Positions 11,914-23,189 of a stretch of DNA of 64,000 nucleotides are shown one piece after another. The DNA is taken from contig JBCNJP010000018.1 in the NCBI GenBank assembly GCA_039602395.1, forward strand, positions 5,080,163-5,144,162, written 5' to 3'. The notes under the pieces were generated by a model, which was not told the DNA's origin, made no database searches, and saw only the letters and a program-made list of their open reading frames with translations. Position 1 is the stretch's first letter, and every line of letters starts with the position of its first letter. The DNA is from Deinandra increscens subsp. villosa (lineage: Eukaryota; Streptophyta; Magnoliopsida; Asterales; Asteraceae). The translations under genes were made by a program, and so were the position numbers.

Positions 11914-12652
11914 TAAAAGTTAATAAAGTCTTACTCAAACACACGTTACAAACACACAAAACAATCACATCAACTAAAATCCAAATTATTATTGTGAAAA
12001 AACAATTACATATGCGTAGAAGCAACAATATGAACATCATAAACCAAAAATTAAGAGCATAACCGAATATAACATCATCAGCTCAAAGAAAGTAACGGAA
12101 CAGTCTTTGATGAACTATAAGCAATTATATGATTCCACCTCATTTAGAACCATGTTTAATCTTGACATAATGATTGCCTGTTTACTATTTTGTAAGGAAA
12201 ATCTCACGTCTTAACTAATCCTTGTATCGTCAAATTCATACGCCTCTCTTTCTCTCAAATCTATATTTGTGTCGCTTGATTTCTGTTGAGATACCGACCA
12301 TTTGAAAACCGTGGTCGTAAAGTGATTCCCGATTTCCCTCTCGTTCAACAATAACCTAACCTAATCACACAAAAGTAGAGACTAATATCTTTTTCGTTGG
12401 AACGGACTTGTCGAACCCTTTTGTATACTGTAATTAGTTAAATGGTAATTACACAAAAGCAGAGACTAATATCATTTCGTTGGACAGACTTGTTGAATTG
12501 AACCCTTTTGTATACCCTAATTAAGAAGACAAAACAAAATTTAATGGGAGTTTATTTGAGCTTAATTCTTATTAAATAGAATAGAAAAGTTCTCATTTTT
12601 AAAAATCAATGTATAAAACTAGCATTATAAAATTAAGATCATAATCCTATAA
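11914..12652. other. Intergenic, nothing recognised
   Basis: AT-rich DNA without a supportable gene. The tract at about 12613-12639 recurs on the other side of the Helitron at 13075-13101, suggesting a local duplication. Confidence 0.4.
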
Positions 12653-13025
12653 TCCTAATAAAGCAATAAAATGGTTTTCACCGGTCTTCTTTTTAAGGTA
12701 TCCACATCAGCACTGTCACATATCAAAACCAGATTCAAATATCAATTTAGTAAATTATCAATTAAGACTAATTACCAGTTTATCTAAATTATATTTTCAT
12801 AAAAAAAATGGCAAACATAATGTAGATTTGATAAATTACTTAATAATTTGAGTTTTTTTAAGGAAACAAATCAAGAATTTGTCATCTTTAATGTATTAAA
12901 TTAGCACTTATCTTTTATAATGAATTATGTCATTTATATTTTTCAAATTTCTTAATCGTTTTCCATATTTAGCTAATATTATGAACCTAAATTCAACTCG
13001 TGTAGTACACGGGTTACTAACCTAG
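12653..13025 (+). mobile_element. Non-autonomous Helitron-like element, copy 1
   Basis: It starts TCCTAATAAAGCA and ends with the hairpin CTCGTGTAGTACACGGG followed by TTACTAACCTAG. It lies between A (12652) and T (13026). A 5' TC, a 3' CTRR end preceded by a short GC-rich hairpin, and insertion between A and T are the Helitron hallmarks. Much of its length matches 21457-21871. Confidence 0.7.
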
Positions 13026-13244
13026 TAGTAAATGAATGATTATCTAAATTTGTTTGAGAACTAAAGATAATCATAAAACTAGTATTATAAAATTAAGATA
13101 GTAAATAAAGGATTATCAAAATTTGTTTGAGAAGTAAAGATATATAAATCATTATAAAAATTATCAATATAAAAAGAAGTGAGTCGATTTATAGTGTTTA
13201 AGTTTTATAATAAATAAATATTGATTTAACATGATAGTTACCCC

Positions 13245-13427
13245 TAGAGATGCACATTTTACCCACGAAAGTGGGTACTTGCGGGTATCCGCGGATACCC
13301 GACCCGAGTGGGGCGGGTATTACACGTATTAACGGGTAATGGGACGAGGATGTGTGTTATATTTCAAACCCGAAGCGGGGATGAGTCGGGTACGGGTATG
13401 ACACTACCCGCCCCGTTTGAAACCCGA

Positions 13428-13473
<46 letters not shown>

Positions 13474-14197
13474 TTGTCATTATTATACAATTATACATGT
13501 CTCTTAATAGAAAAATAAATAATAAATAAAATCCTTTATATTTAACGTAACCGAGGAGTCAGGAATCAAAATCTAAAAGCAATATTGAAAGTTGAAATAA
13601 TAATAAACATTAGTAAATGGGTCAAATGTTTGTTCATCTTCGCCCCGGCCTTTGATCTTTTCTCAAACCACACGTCTAAAGAGTAAAAGGCAAGACCTAA
13701 CTATACAAATTCATTCTTCATTCTTAATCTTCCACCGCCTACATTTTAAGAATCAAGACTCAAGATTCAAGAGTAGATTCAAGTTCAATCCGGTTAGTGT
13801 CTTTCTTTGATTTAATATTTTATATATATATGTTTGTTGAGGTTTCTCTGTAGTTTTATCTTCTATTTTTTAGAAGTTTAAATTGTGATGGTATGCAAAA
13901 TAGCAAAAGCTTTCATATATATGTGTTTAATCTTGTAAGGTTTTCTTTTATAGAAGTTTGATTTGTGATTTAATCTTTCGTGATGGTCTGCAAAACATCA
14001 AAAGCTTCCTATATTCTTTTTCATTTCTTTTACTTAAATGGGTACCCATTCGGTTCCCCGTATCCGGTGGGTTTTCTTTTAGCTGTACCCATTGGGTATT
14101 AGGCGGGTTTGGGGCGGGGATGGGTATGGAGGTTTAGTTCGGGTGCGGGTACTGGTATTATTGTCCCCGCTATTACCCGTCCCCGTGTGCATCCCTA
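13245..14197. mobile_element. Non-autonomous hAT element
   Basis: 953 bp with ends TAGAGATGCACA and, inverted, TAGGGATGCACA. A perfect 8-bp duplication GTTACCCC flanks it (13237-13244 and 14198-14205). Subterminal regions at both ends are packed with GGGTA and CCCGA motifs (13260-13430 and 14040-14190), the usual layout of hAT transposase binding sites. It has no transposase frame. The interior contains a (TA)n(TG)n run (about 13430-13472). Confidence 0.88.
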
Positions 14198-14205
14198 GTT
14201 ACCCC

Positions 14206-14427
14206 CTTGGCTCTTACGACTTTGGCCACTATGTGACCTGTGTTTTAATTCAAAGGGAGACAGTTTTATCCCATGTGGTCCTAGGAGGGGGTTCTGTCAT
14301 GAGAAAACTTTAGGAGGAGGTGTCTTGGTTCTCACGGAGGTCCGAGTAATCGACCTTGGACATAACCCCGGAAGGGTAGGTTTACACGTGAGACCCAGGT
14401 CGCCTGATCGATGCCGTTAAAAAAAAT
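14206..14427 (+). mobile_element. SINE or LINE 3' fragment with GCCGTTA-poly(A) tail
   Basis: Ends in ATGCCGTTAAAAAAAA (14412-14427), the same tail as the LINE at 31929 (minus strand) and the SINE at 63709. The head lies beyond the hAT insertion and is unclear. Confidence 0.45.
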
Positions 14428-14508
14428 ATTATAGTTACCATGTATATGAGTTAGGTATTTCAAAAATTAAAAATACAAAATAGTATAAAATAAAATAACT
14501 CATCAAAA

Positions 14509-14615
14509 CTAGCCATTGGGTTGTAGCTTAATGATAAAAGACAACGTCTTTTTGGTGGAGATTAAGGTTCAAACCTTGGCAATGATGTAAAATTGGTGAA
14601 ATAAAAAAAAATAGC
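14509..14615 (+). mobile_element. tRNA-derived SINE (short)
   Basis: Carries an A-box-like TAGCTTAATGATA and a B-box GGTTCAAACCTT about 40 bp apart, followed by an A-rich tail. The body is short and decayed. Confidence 0.5.
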
Positions 14616-14938
14616 CTTTAAAAAAAATATCTCGCCAAAACTAAAATGTTTTATTTTTCAATTGTTAAAAGGGGTGGAATATTTAATGTTATGATTGATG
14701 GTTTTATAGGAAACGAGAATGATTGATTTTCTAAAATCACTTCATACATTTACAAATGCTTCTTATATAGTAGAAATATTTATAAGAATCGTCCCTATAT
14801 AATTACAAAATTATTAACTAGAATACAAACTATACAAAACTATATTTTAGTGTAATACACCCTGCAGTTGAAGCCAGAGGAGGATGAATGCTGAGACTGG
14901 ACCTGAAATCTTCAAACAAAACCCTTGGCGACCCCTTT

Positions 14939-15150
14939 GTCATACCCCAAAATCCACACGTTGAGTATCACCGCATTGGAGGCATGACCGACCAGGATCT
15001 CAGTCACCAGACACACAGAACAGTCTATATGCACGACAAACTGTTTAAAAATAAACTTTAACAGTACAAGAGTTTTTAAATACGTTTTCATAGTTTTGAG
15101 GTTTTCGTCATCTTCTTTAAATTTTCCGAGGTTTTGGTTTTTGAATTACC
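14939..15150 (+). repeat. Gypsy LTR start fragment
   Basis: Begins TGTCATACCCCAAAATCC, a common start of plant gypsy LTRs, and continues with CGGTCAT-type motifs. The right end is lost against the exon-like region at 15292. It probably truncates that gene. Confidence 0.4.
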
Positions 15151-15291
15151 AATTTCTTATCATAGGTCAGGAGAGTTTTGTCGTACTCTGACTTCATCTT
15201 CTCTGCCTTCTCTTGAGTTAAAGAACAGATCTAAAATTAGTTCGCGTTCTGATGACACAAAATTGAATCCAGGAATTTGAACTATACTTAC

Positions 15292-15520
15292 AGCTGGGGT
15301 CAATGGTTTCCATTTGTCGCCGCTAGCTTTTGATCCAGAGGATACAACAATGGACAGTGAACGTCGGGAAATTTGGAGTTTTGAAGGGAAGAGTACAGGG
15401 GCGATGATGTCTGTAGGATATGGGAAGACTGATGATCGATGGCTTCCGGAGATGGAGGATTTCGTGAAGAAATAGACAGTGTTGTAGAGAGAGATGAACA
15501 AATCTATTAGAGCAGATGTG
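15292..15520 (-). pseudogene. Orphan first exon of a possible plastid-targeted protein
   Basis: On the minus strand a Ser- and Arg-rich open frame (about 15465 to 15292) reads like a plastid transit peptide, including SISGSHRSSVFPYP, SKLQISRRSLSIVVSS and KASGDKWKPLTPA. It ends exactly at a consensus splice donor, CAGCT then GTAAGTATAG (donor G at 15291). A TATA-like TATTATATATGC lies near 15545-15553 and a pyrimidine-rich leader follows. That leader makes the upstream ATG at about 15548 unlikely as a start. At the expected start is ACG (15465-15463) followed by AAATCCTCC, possibly a mutated ATG. No second exon is visible downstream, where LTR sequence begins at about 15150. Gene identity unknown; it may be a dead fragment. 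Confidence 0.4.
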
Positions 15521-15768
15521 TTGGAAAGAGAGACAGATATGTGCATATATAATAACACGCGTAAAGCAAAAATCTGGTAAAGTAAGGACACGCGTGAGAG
15601 TATTAAGTTGTATCCAGTAATATACGCGCCACAAAGGGATAAAATACTGCACATCACCCAATTTAATGTGGCTAAATTCTATTGGTGGAGATTATGGAGC
15701 GGATATATACTATTGGCTTATATGAAGTACAGTAATTTTGTGAGTGGGGCAAGAAATTGAAATTGTTA

Positions 15769-15790
15769 ATATAATAATATAATAATAATA

Positions 15791-15867
<77 letters not shown>

Positions 15868-15870
15868 GAT
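15769..15870. repeat. (AAT)n microsatellite
   Basis: About 100 bp of AAT repeats with a few interruptions. Confidence 0.95.
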
Positions 15871-15894
15871 AAAACAGTTTAATATATTAGACCA

Positions 15895-16690
15895 ATCGTA
15901 GTGGACGTCAAGGGGGAATGTTGGTGTTTATGGCGCCGGAGGAGAGAGATTTAATTTAAAAAAACTGTTGTACGACTTAATTTAATTCTTAAGTTTTTTT
16001 TCTCGATTTCCCCTATAAATTACTCTTTTTTTACGTTTTCACCATAGAATCTTTTTAGTTCTCCCTTAAAATTTCTACCCCTCTTTCCTATCTTTCACAT
16101 TTTTATATTTTTCTACCAACAATATCAAATTGGTGGATCGTAGAGAAGTAGTTCGAGTTCATTGTTTGTATCATGGAGGCTAAAGATAAAGTACAGAGTT
16201 ATCGATCCCAATAATGAAGAAAATAAACTTTACTTGGTTCGTGTAAAAGAATTAATAGAGGGGAAGCTATAACTGAATTAACGTTTTATTATGATATGGG
16301 GTCTGAGGATGATCTAATATACACAAACCGAACAATGGATGAGTTGAAAGCAAAGTTGGCAATGTTAGTCCCCTTTTTTTTAAGTTCGAAGCTAGACGTA
16401 TGTTGATGTTGGGAGATCCGGAGGTTGATCACGACGAGGATGTTATGAACGAATCTTTTATCGAATATAAGCGGTTGTATGGAAGATCGTTTATTAAGTT
16501 TGACCTTTAAAAGTGTGCATGAAGTATATTATGACTAGTTTTTTATTAAGTTGTCTTTTTTTTATTAAATTATGTAATTTCTTTTTATTTAATGAAATTA
16601 TCTTTTAGTTTATTTGTTTATTTTAAATTAATAAAACAAATTTAAAAAATGTAATGATATGTTGTTGTGTAATGATTAGGGAGGGGGTTC
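15895..16690. other. Unclassified, possibly a decayed DNA transposon
   Basis: A short, broken protein-like stretch (about 16330-16510, plus strand) reads as fragments such as MDELKAKLAML and MLMLGDPEVDHDEDVMNE in different frames. GGGGG-containing ends suggest a decayed element. I cannot assign a family. Confidence 0.25.
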
Positions 16691-16904
16691 ATGACTACAC
16701 TCATTTCTGTCATAGAGCCTTTTGCTGACTGAACTATTACTTGTTGTAAAACGTTCAAAGAAGAGGCTTTAGCATTATACATATATAGCCTTCAATTGAA
16801 AACAAATATTTCTAAGTTGGTGTTTGAACTAACTATTTAAAAGGGGTTTTATCAATAAACTTCTAACTTCCTTTTTCTTTTATTATTTTCTTAGATGACT
16901 AACT

Positions 16905-17158
16905 GAGAGGAGTGCTACCTAGTGATGATGAGGAGACTCATAACCTTAAGGTTATGAGTTCGATTTTCGAAGGCTACATGTTTCTCCCTTTTAATGCATC
17001 GTGCTCGTGCTAGTGGTTTTTTTTTTATATGGAACGGGTCCAGTTAATAGGCTTGAGCTTCCCAACAATGTCAGCTCTTAGTTGGTGTAGGATGTCTTTT
17101 GCCATTAAGTAACCCAGGGTGGTCCAGATATCATTTGTTGGCCATTAAAAAACAAAAA
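16905..17158 (+). mobile_element. tRNA-derived SINE
   Basis: The head has A-box-like CTACCTAGTGATGA and B-box GAGTTCGATTTTC. The body ends TTGGCCATTAAAAAACAAAAAA, resembling the LINE tail motif GCCGTTA-An. Confidence 0.5.
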
Positions 17159-17796
17159 AACTAACTAAGAGCATTAAGTTTCTCTATTCATATGCTTATA
17201 ATAATTAAATTATAGTATTTTATAGATTTATCACTTATTTTTAATAACATCTACATCTCATTCTCAATATGTAATCCTATTCAGTTACATAGTACTTTTT
17301 TTTAATTTAATGTTAAATTAATTTTTCTCTTGTTAGCACTCACAACAAATATAAAATAATACATATAAAGTTAAATAATAATCTTAAAGTGTACTGAAAC
17401 ATTTTTCTTTTACTTCATGTTATATGAATAGAGTATAGGGATAGAGAGTAAGATGAAGTGAATTTTAAATAATTTAATTTATAACTTATCATAATTTAAG
17501 AATAGACATAGAAATAACAAATAAGTAACGAGTTTTGAATCCTCTCACGTCCATTTTAATAGTACATTTAAAATTATAATTTTGTCTTAAGTGCATAAGA
17601 TTAAAAACGCTTGATCACATGGAAATAAACATCATTCACCCTAGAATTGAAAACTGATGAATTAATCATTCTTAGACACACAAAATGGTCGAGTCATCAG
17701 TCCTTATTTTTCAGCTTATTCATGTTTTTCAGTATTTATTCTAGTTTGATCCCATATATGTCGATTGGTTTGATACTTGACCCATAGTGAGTGTAT
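17159..17796. other. Intergenic, upstream of MIR172
   Basis: AT-rich; no gene recognised. The distal MIR172 promoter may lie here. Confidence 0.35.
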
Positions 17797-17865
17797 GGGA
17801 CCCACCATCGACCCGGACGCTTGCTTTTCCACTATATAACTTGTTCCAATCGTAACCTTTTCTTC
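17797..17865 (+). promoter_or_regulatory. Candidate MIR172 core promoter
   Basis: A TATATAA box at 17833-17839 is preceded at 17797-17805 by GGGACCCAC, which matches the TCP-factor consensus GGNCCCAC. The expected transcription start is near 17865, about 120 bp upstream of the hairpin base. A second TATA-like CTATATAACC lies near 17920. Confidence 0.5.
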
Positions 17866-17982
17866 ATCCCTTCTCTTCGATTCCCTTCTCAAAACAAACT
17901 AGGGTTTTCCTATATCTCTATATAACCCGGCCAGCCAATCATGAGATGACAACTCAGCAGCAGTTGTTCTGGTTGCAAAACC

Positions 17983-18098
17983 AGTTAATGATTTCTAGTT
18001 AAATGTCATTGCTTACTGGTGCGGCATCTTCAAGATTCACATACCATCAACTTTGGTGATGAGAATCTTGATGATGCTGCATCAGAAATCAATTGACT
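17983..18098 (+). ncRNA. MIR172: MIR172 microRNA precursor hairpin
   Basis: The 3' arm at 18062-18082 (starting AGAATCTTGATG, ending GCTGCAT) is the 21-nt miR172 sequence, a deeply conserved plant microRNA that represses AP2-type transcription factors and so controls flowering time, phase change and floral identity. The 5' arm at 18021-18041 (GCGGCATC...CAAGATTCACA) is the star strand. It pairs along the duplex with one U-U mismatch and a G-U pair. The terminal loop is very short (CATCA pairs TGATG across seven bases at about 18046-18060). Below the duplex the stem continues (CTGGT with ATCAG), then a lower helix pairs AATGATTTCT (17987-17996) with AGAAATCAATT (18084-18094), leaving a large 5' bulge. 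This is one of the very few host loci in the window. Paralogue identity (a, b, c...) cannot be told. Confidence 0.92.
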
Positions 18099-18845
18099 TC
18101 CTTACGTATTGACTCGATCCGATTATGATGCATCAGATCTGATCACACCAAAAAAAACCAGCTAATCTAGCTAGCTAATTGATTGTTAGTTCGTTCCCAT
18201 GTTAATTAATCTTGATTAAGATGGATTTCATACAAAAAAAAGGTAGGTAATCTTCATCTCGTATTTTTCATGTTAATTTCAATCAAAGTTGATTGTATTG
18301 TTGTTGTTCTTGTTTCATATATATTTACGGAGTCGATCTATCTCTTGCTAGCTCTTCAATCGTCTGCGTTTTGAATATTATATTCAATTCATGTGGTTGC
18401 TCTATTAGTTCTTAGGTTATACAGTTTTGTATCCAAAAATAAATTAGAAGCACAATTATAGTTTGTTTCTGGACCGGGAATATTTCGTATAAATTACAAG
18501 ATCTGCTAAAAATAAATCAAGCAGTGAAGGACATCTAATTTATCTTCTTAAACACTAGAAACTCAGAGTATTTAGCCTAATGGTATCTTGAATGGTGTGA
18601 ATTAATTATGGAGTAAAATTAACGAGTAGTAGATTAGATGATGAGTGTATGGGTTGTTGTTAAAGAAATCTGAATCTGTACCCATTTTGATAGGGATTAC
18701 AGTTCAGATCTTTGGTTAAAGCAAGTGTTTAATCTGTGGAATCTTGGAATTTTGTCTCGTCTTTTTAGTTAGGGTACACATAAGCCATTGATTTACTTTA
18801 AACACAAACATATACATATGTATATATGTGTGTATGTATACAATT
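18099..18845. other. MIR172 downstream and intergenic DNA
   Basis: Probably includes the rest of the primary transcript; GGTAGGTAATC near 18240 could be a splice donor. No protein gene recognised. Confidence 0.35.
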
Positions 18846-18848
18846 ACA

Positions 18849-18889
<41 letters not shown>
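18846..18889. repeat. (TC)n(TA)n microsatellite
   Basis: Dinucleotide run at the left edge of the palindromic element that follows. Confidence 0.95.
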
Positions 18890-19325
18890 GTTTATGCTTA
18901 TAGAGAAAGGGTAAAATAGAAACCCCATTGAGTTGATGAAACCGTGGAAACTTTTAAAAAACAGGGTAAAAAAATGTTTTTTTTCTCAATTTTTATGGTG
19001 TTTGTTTAGGTTATAAGCTACTCTTGAATGAAAAAAGTAAAAAAAAAACCTTGTAGATTTTTTTTAAAAAAAAAGTAACATATGTTACTTTTCTGTTTTT
19101 TACAGCTACACACGAAAGTAACATATGTAACATTTACTTTTTTGATATTTTAAAAAAAAATCTATTAGGTGTTTTTTTTTTTTTTCATTTAATAGTAGTC
19201 TATAACCTAAAGAACCACCATAAAAAAATTGAGAGAAAAAAAACAAATTTTTACCCTGTTTTTGAAAAGGTTCCATGGTTTTTTTTCATTTATGAGAGTT
19301 TATATTTTAACCTTCCCCTATACTT
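18890..19325. mobile_element. Palindromic TA-targeting MITE, family 4, copy 2
   Basis: Diverged relative of 8309-8738. The arms share TTTAGGTTATAAGCTACT and the inverted AGTCTATAACCTAAAGAAC. The centre contains AAGTAACATATGTTACTTT. Only the left side is flanked by (TA)n. Confidence 0.65.
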
Positions 19326-20221
19326 ATATTATTTATCCATTACATATATGTGATTTATATCCATGGCATCTACTGAGTTGAGTGTCGGGGTACGTGCCCA
19401 CGAGGCTTAAGCCCATGGGCCCTTTAACGAGCGTTTCTTGTGATTACGATCATACATAACTGGGAATAAGGAAACCGACCGACATGAAGATGACATCGAA
19501 AACAACCTCAAATGGAACCACCTGTAACGAGAGGCAGTGACACATTTTGGCTTCAAAGGTCTTATGTTTTTAGTAGTCACTTACATATATGGTATAATTA
19601 GCTTTGCAATAGGGGTGAAGTTATGGTTGTTTCTTACTTTCTTATGCTTCTAGCTTCAATTTTCCCTAGTTCATGCTTAGGAATATTTGTTGGTGGAAAA
19701 ATAAACTAGAGTGTAAAGCGTAGGATTAATCTTGAAATCATTTCGAATGAACATTATCCAATTTAAATATGAAGAAAAACAAATCTTCTATATCTAGTTT
19801 GCTCTTAATTACTCATAGTTCCCTAAATTGACAAAGAAGACTCCTGAGAAATGTAAATCTTGTGATGGATTTTTGCAATCAACTAAACTAGATTTTTTTT
19901 TTAATTGAAAGATTGAAAGTGAATGCAACATCCTAACTACATCTTATATTTTTTGTTTTGTCCACATAATATTGAATATAAAGCTAGAATGCTCCACCTT
20001 AAATATTACTAAGGTATTTTGGTGAAATATTAAATTTAAAAAAAAAAAAAGCTTAATTTATTTGATTTTGGGAAACGAAAAAATTGAACAAAAAACTATA
20101 AACAGCTAACTGGAGTTGGAGAAGGCGGCGATGGTGGCATCACAACGCCTATCTAGGGTTTAAAGGAAGCGATGACTAAGTTTTATTGTTTGTGATGCAT
20201 GGTAAAAAACTTAGGATGACA
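19326..20221. other. Intergenic, possible element fragment
   Basis: The stretch at about 19380-19560 (GTCGGGGTACGTGCCC...) looks like a repeat fragment I cannot name. The rest is AT-rich with no gene. Confidence 0.3.
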
Positions 20222-21456
20222 TTGATACCATATCAAATCAAATATTAAATAACTAAATTACATTATTAATATTAGAGAATTAGATTAGGGTTAATTAATA
20301 TCAGCCCACGGGTCCATTAGGTATTTAGCGTTTAGAGTTCACTCTCTATATATTGTAACCTCATTTAACCAATAATATAATCTTCTCTGGTTTAAATAAA
20401 AAGAAACAAACTTGGGACAGGGAGGCGGCGACGGCGGTGGCGGCACACCGCCCTGTCTAGGGTTTGAACTCGGTGGCAACTAGGGTTTGGATCGTTTAGT
20501 CAATAATATCAATTCAGTTATTCCACTATCTTACTTGATATCACAGCCTAAACGATCCAAACCCTAGTTGCCACCGGGAACAACCACCGGGAAAGCAACT
20601 CCGGCAGGGCGGCCGGCCACCGCCGCCGCCCTACCCACCACCTCCGTTTCTTTTTTGTTTTTCCTTATTCATCTTTTTTTTGTTTATTATCTACTTTTTA
20701 TTTACACACTCAAAAAGAAGATAAAAAATCAGATCCTTGTCCGTCAACCCCCAAAACCCTAATTCAAAAGCACAAGTCACCACCGAAAGCCGTTGCCAAT
20801 CACCAACGCAATCCGTTGCTGTCACGATCGACCCACAACTGGTTGACATCACCGTCCTAATCCACTACAGACTCAACCCTAATTCGCAGCCGTAAACCAT
20901 GCCGAGACCCTAAATCTTGCCCTGAATTTCCTTGTTCCGGCCGCAATCTGCCTCCATAACCCAAACCGCCGCCACTACAAACCATATTCCTAGCCGTCGT
21001 CACATCCAAACAACACCACCAGGGTTCCTCTTTATCGCATACAATGCGGTAGTACACCACCGCTATACAACAGCCGGTCGCCATATAACGGCGGCACACA
21101 TACGTGTGTTATTTTCAGGTGAAAGATCACCGCCATACACCGGCGGCACACCACCGTGCGTTCTTCTGCCACACAATGGCGGCATAACATCATGTTTGTT
21201 TTTCCGACGAGAGAAAGAAGAGAAACGAAGGCGGAGGAAGACAAGATACCCACCGGAGCAAACACAACCGGTGGTGGTGGCACAGCGGGGAGACGAGGAG
21301 CAGAAGAACAACCGGTAACAAGTATCTGATGGTGACGTTCGAGAGAAGATTATATTATTGATTAAATGAGGTTACAATATATAGAGAGTGAACTCTAAAC
21401 CCTAGATACCTAATGGGCCCGTGGGCTGATATTAATTAACCCTAATCTAATCTTAA
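20222..21456. mobile_element. Inverted LTR-like duplication (TRIM-like remnants)
   Basis: A block of about 120 bp at 20276-20400 (containing CTCTCTATATATTGTAACCTC) returns inverted at 21333-21450. A second, inner inverted pair lies at 20470-20498 and 20549-20577. Two primer-site-like motifs occur in opposite directions: ATGGTATCAATG on the minus strand (about 20230) and TGATATCACAGCC on the plus strand (about 20536). This fits two head-to-head copies of a small LTR retroelement. The GC-rich interior (20560-21310) has open frames but no known domain. Confidence 0.45.
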
Positions 21457-21871
21457 TCCTAATAAAGCACTAAAATGGTTGCCACATGTCTTCATTTTAA
21501 ACAGTCCACATCATCACTGCCACATGTCAAACTCATAATCAATTACAAATTTAGTAAATCACCAATTAAGAATATTACCAAATTAAACTTTCATTTAATA
21601 AAAATTGACAAAATTAATATATATTTGATAAAGTTACTAAATAATTTGAGTGGTTGTAAGAAAATTAATCAACAATATTTCAAACATAATAAATTTCTTT
21701 AATTTATTAAATTATTATTTACTGTTTTATAAGAATTTTACGTTAATCATAATTTTCAATTGTATTAATCGTTTTTTCTTTATTTTGTTTAATATTATGA
21801 ACCTATATTAAGTCCGTGTAGTACACGTAACCTATATTCTGCCCGTGTAATACACGGGTTACCTAATCTAG
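21457..21871 (+). mobile_element. Non-autonomous Helitron-like element, copy 2
   Basis: Starts TCCTAATAAAGCAC and ends with hairpin CCCGTGTAATACACGGG, then TTACCTAATCTAG. It lies between A and T. It is homologous to 12653-13025. A partial second hairpin (CCGTGTAGTACACG, about 21812) just upstream suggests a duplicated terminus. Confidence 0.7.
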
Positions 21872-22336
21872 TTCTCTAATAATTAAAAATATTACCATTA
21901 CCATATGATATATAATAAAATATATATATAAACAAAGAAACCCTAATTAAACAAATCAACACATAAGCTAAATGGAATACATTTGAATACATGGTTGAAT
22001 CTCCAATCACTTTTAAACGATTTATTTTAAATAAAAACTTTTCATTTAAAAACAAATGAAAATACACTCGCATACTTTTTTATTTTTTTTGAAAGACAAT
22101 TTTCTGTATGTAGGGTTTGAACGGTTTTGCAGACAAAATAACGTCATTCTAAATTTATAGAAAGCAAAGTGGCCGGTACGATTTTCGTGGGGCATATATC
22201 ATGATGGTTGTCTTTTAAAGGGAACGCACGTTCTAATACGTACTATATATGTCTTATAACAAAAAGTAGTTAGCGTTTTAAATTTTAAAAGATAAAGATA
22301 TGTGTATTACTAATATATATATAAATATATATATAT
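21872..22336. other. Intergenic AT-rich DNA
   Basis: No recognised gene; ends in (TA)n. Confidence 0.4.
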
Positions 22337-22530
22337 AGGGTGGGGTTCATTGTAGACACTTTCGCATGTGAAATGGCTCATTTTCACATGTGAAATTTTC
22401 TGAATAATGAGGAGAAAAGAAAAAAACAAAAAAACAAATTAATCACAACCATTAGATCAAGAGATCTAATGGTGAAAAAAGGTGTCTACATGTCTACACT
22501 TATGAGGGTGTCTACAATGAATTTTTCACT
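22337..22530 (+). mobile_element. TA-targeting MITE, family 2
   Basis: The left end GGGTGGGGTTCATTGTAGAC and the right end, inverted, AGTGAAAAATTCATTGTAGAC form imperfect terminal repeats inside (TA)n. An internal hairpin CCATTAGATCAAGAGATCTAATGG marks the family centre. Confidence 0.75.
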
Positions 22531-22555
22531 ATATATATATATATATATATATATA

Positions 22556-22752
22556 CTAGTTTTTTATCCCCGTGTGTTACACGGGTGACTTTAAAAAAAA
22601 ACTATAAATACAATCATAATATACGACAATTATGTATTTTTTATATCTTTAGTAATTAAATAATTGGTTATTAAAATATTTTGGAATGCAATAAATAAAA
22701 AATTGGAAATACAAATCACTTCCATAATTAAGAGAATTGGCGGGAAAAATTG
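22556..22752 (-). mobile_element. Helitron-like 3' end, 5'-truncated
   Basis: On the minus strand the hairpin CCCGTGTAACACACGGGG is followed by ATAAAAAACTAG at the (TA)n border, a Helitron terminus inserted between A and T of the microsatellite. The 5' part is replaced by the next MITE. Confidence 0.6.
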
Positions 22753-22900
22753 TTGAGGTAGACACCCTTTTTCACCATTAGATTGATCTAATGGTTGTGA
22801 TTAATTTTCTTTTTTCTTTTTTTCATTTTTCTCATTAATTAGAAACTTTCACATGTGAAAAAGAGCTATTTCACATGCGAAAGTGTCTACAATGAACCTC

Positions 22901-22905
<5 letters not shown>
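22753..22905 (-). mobile_element. TA-targeting MITE, family 2 (5'-truncated)
   Basis: Lacks the usual outer about 40 bp on the left, where it abuts the truncated Helitron without (TA)n. The right end is intact and enters (TA)n. Confidence 0.65.
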
Positions 22906-22939
<34 letters not shown>

Positions 22940-22944
<5 letters not shown>

Positions 22945-23127
22945 GAGGTTCATTGTAGACACTTTCGCATGTGAAATAGCTCTTTTTCACATGTGAAAGT
23001 TTCTAATTAATGAGAAAAAAGAAAAAAAGAAAAAAGAAAATTAATCACAACCATTAGATCAAGAGATCTAATGGTGAAAAAGGATGTCTACCTGTCTACA
23101 CTTATGGGGGTGTCTACAATGAACTTT

Positions 23128-23132
<5 letters not shown>
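22940..23132 (+). mobile_element. TA-targeting MITE, family 2
   Basis: Full-length copy, GGGTGAGGTTCATTGTAGAC to TTCACTA, with (TA)n on both sides. Confidence 0.75.

Positions 23133-23185
<53 letters not shown>

Positions 23186-23189
<4 letters not shown>

Noticed and set aside
20857..21318. GC-rich overlapping open frames on both strands
   Set aside because: They come from CCG/GGT-rich low-complexity DNA inside an inverted repeat, with no domain and no consistent frame preference.
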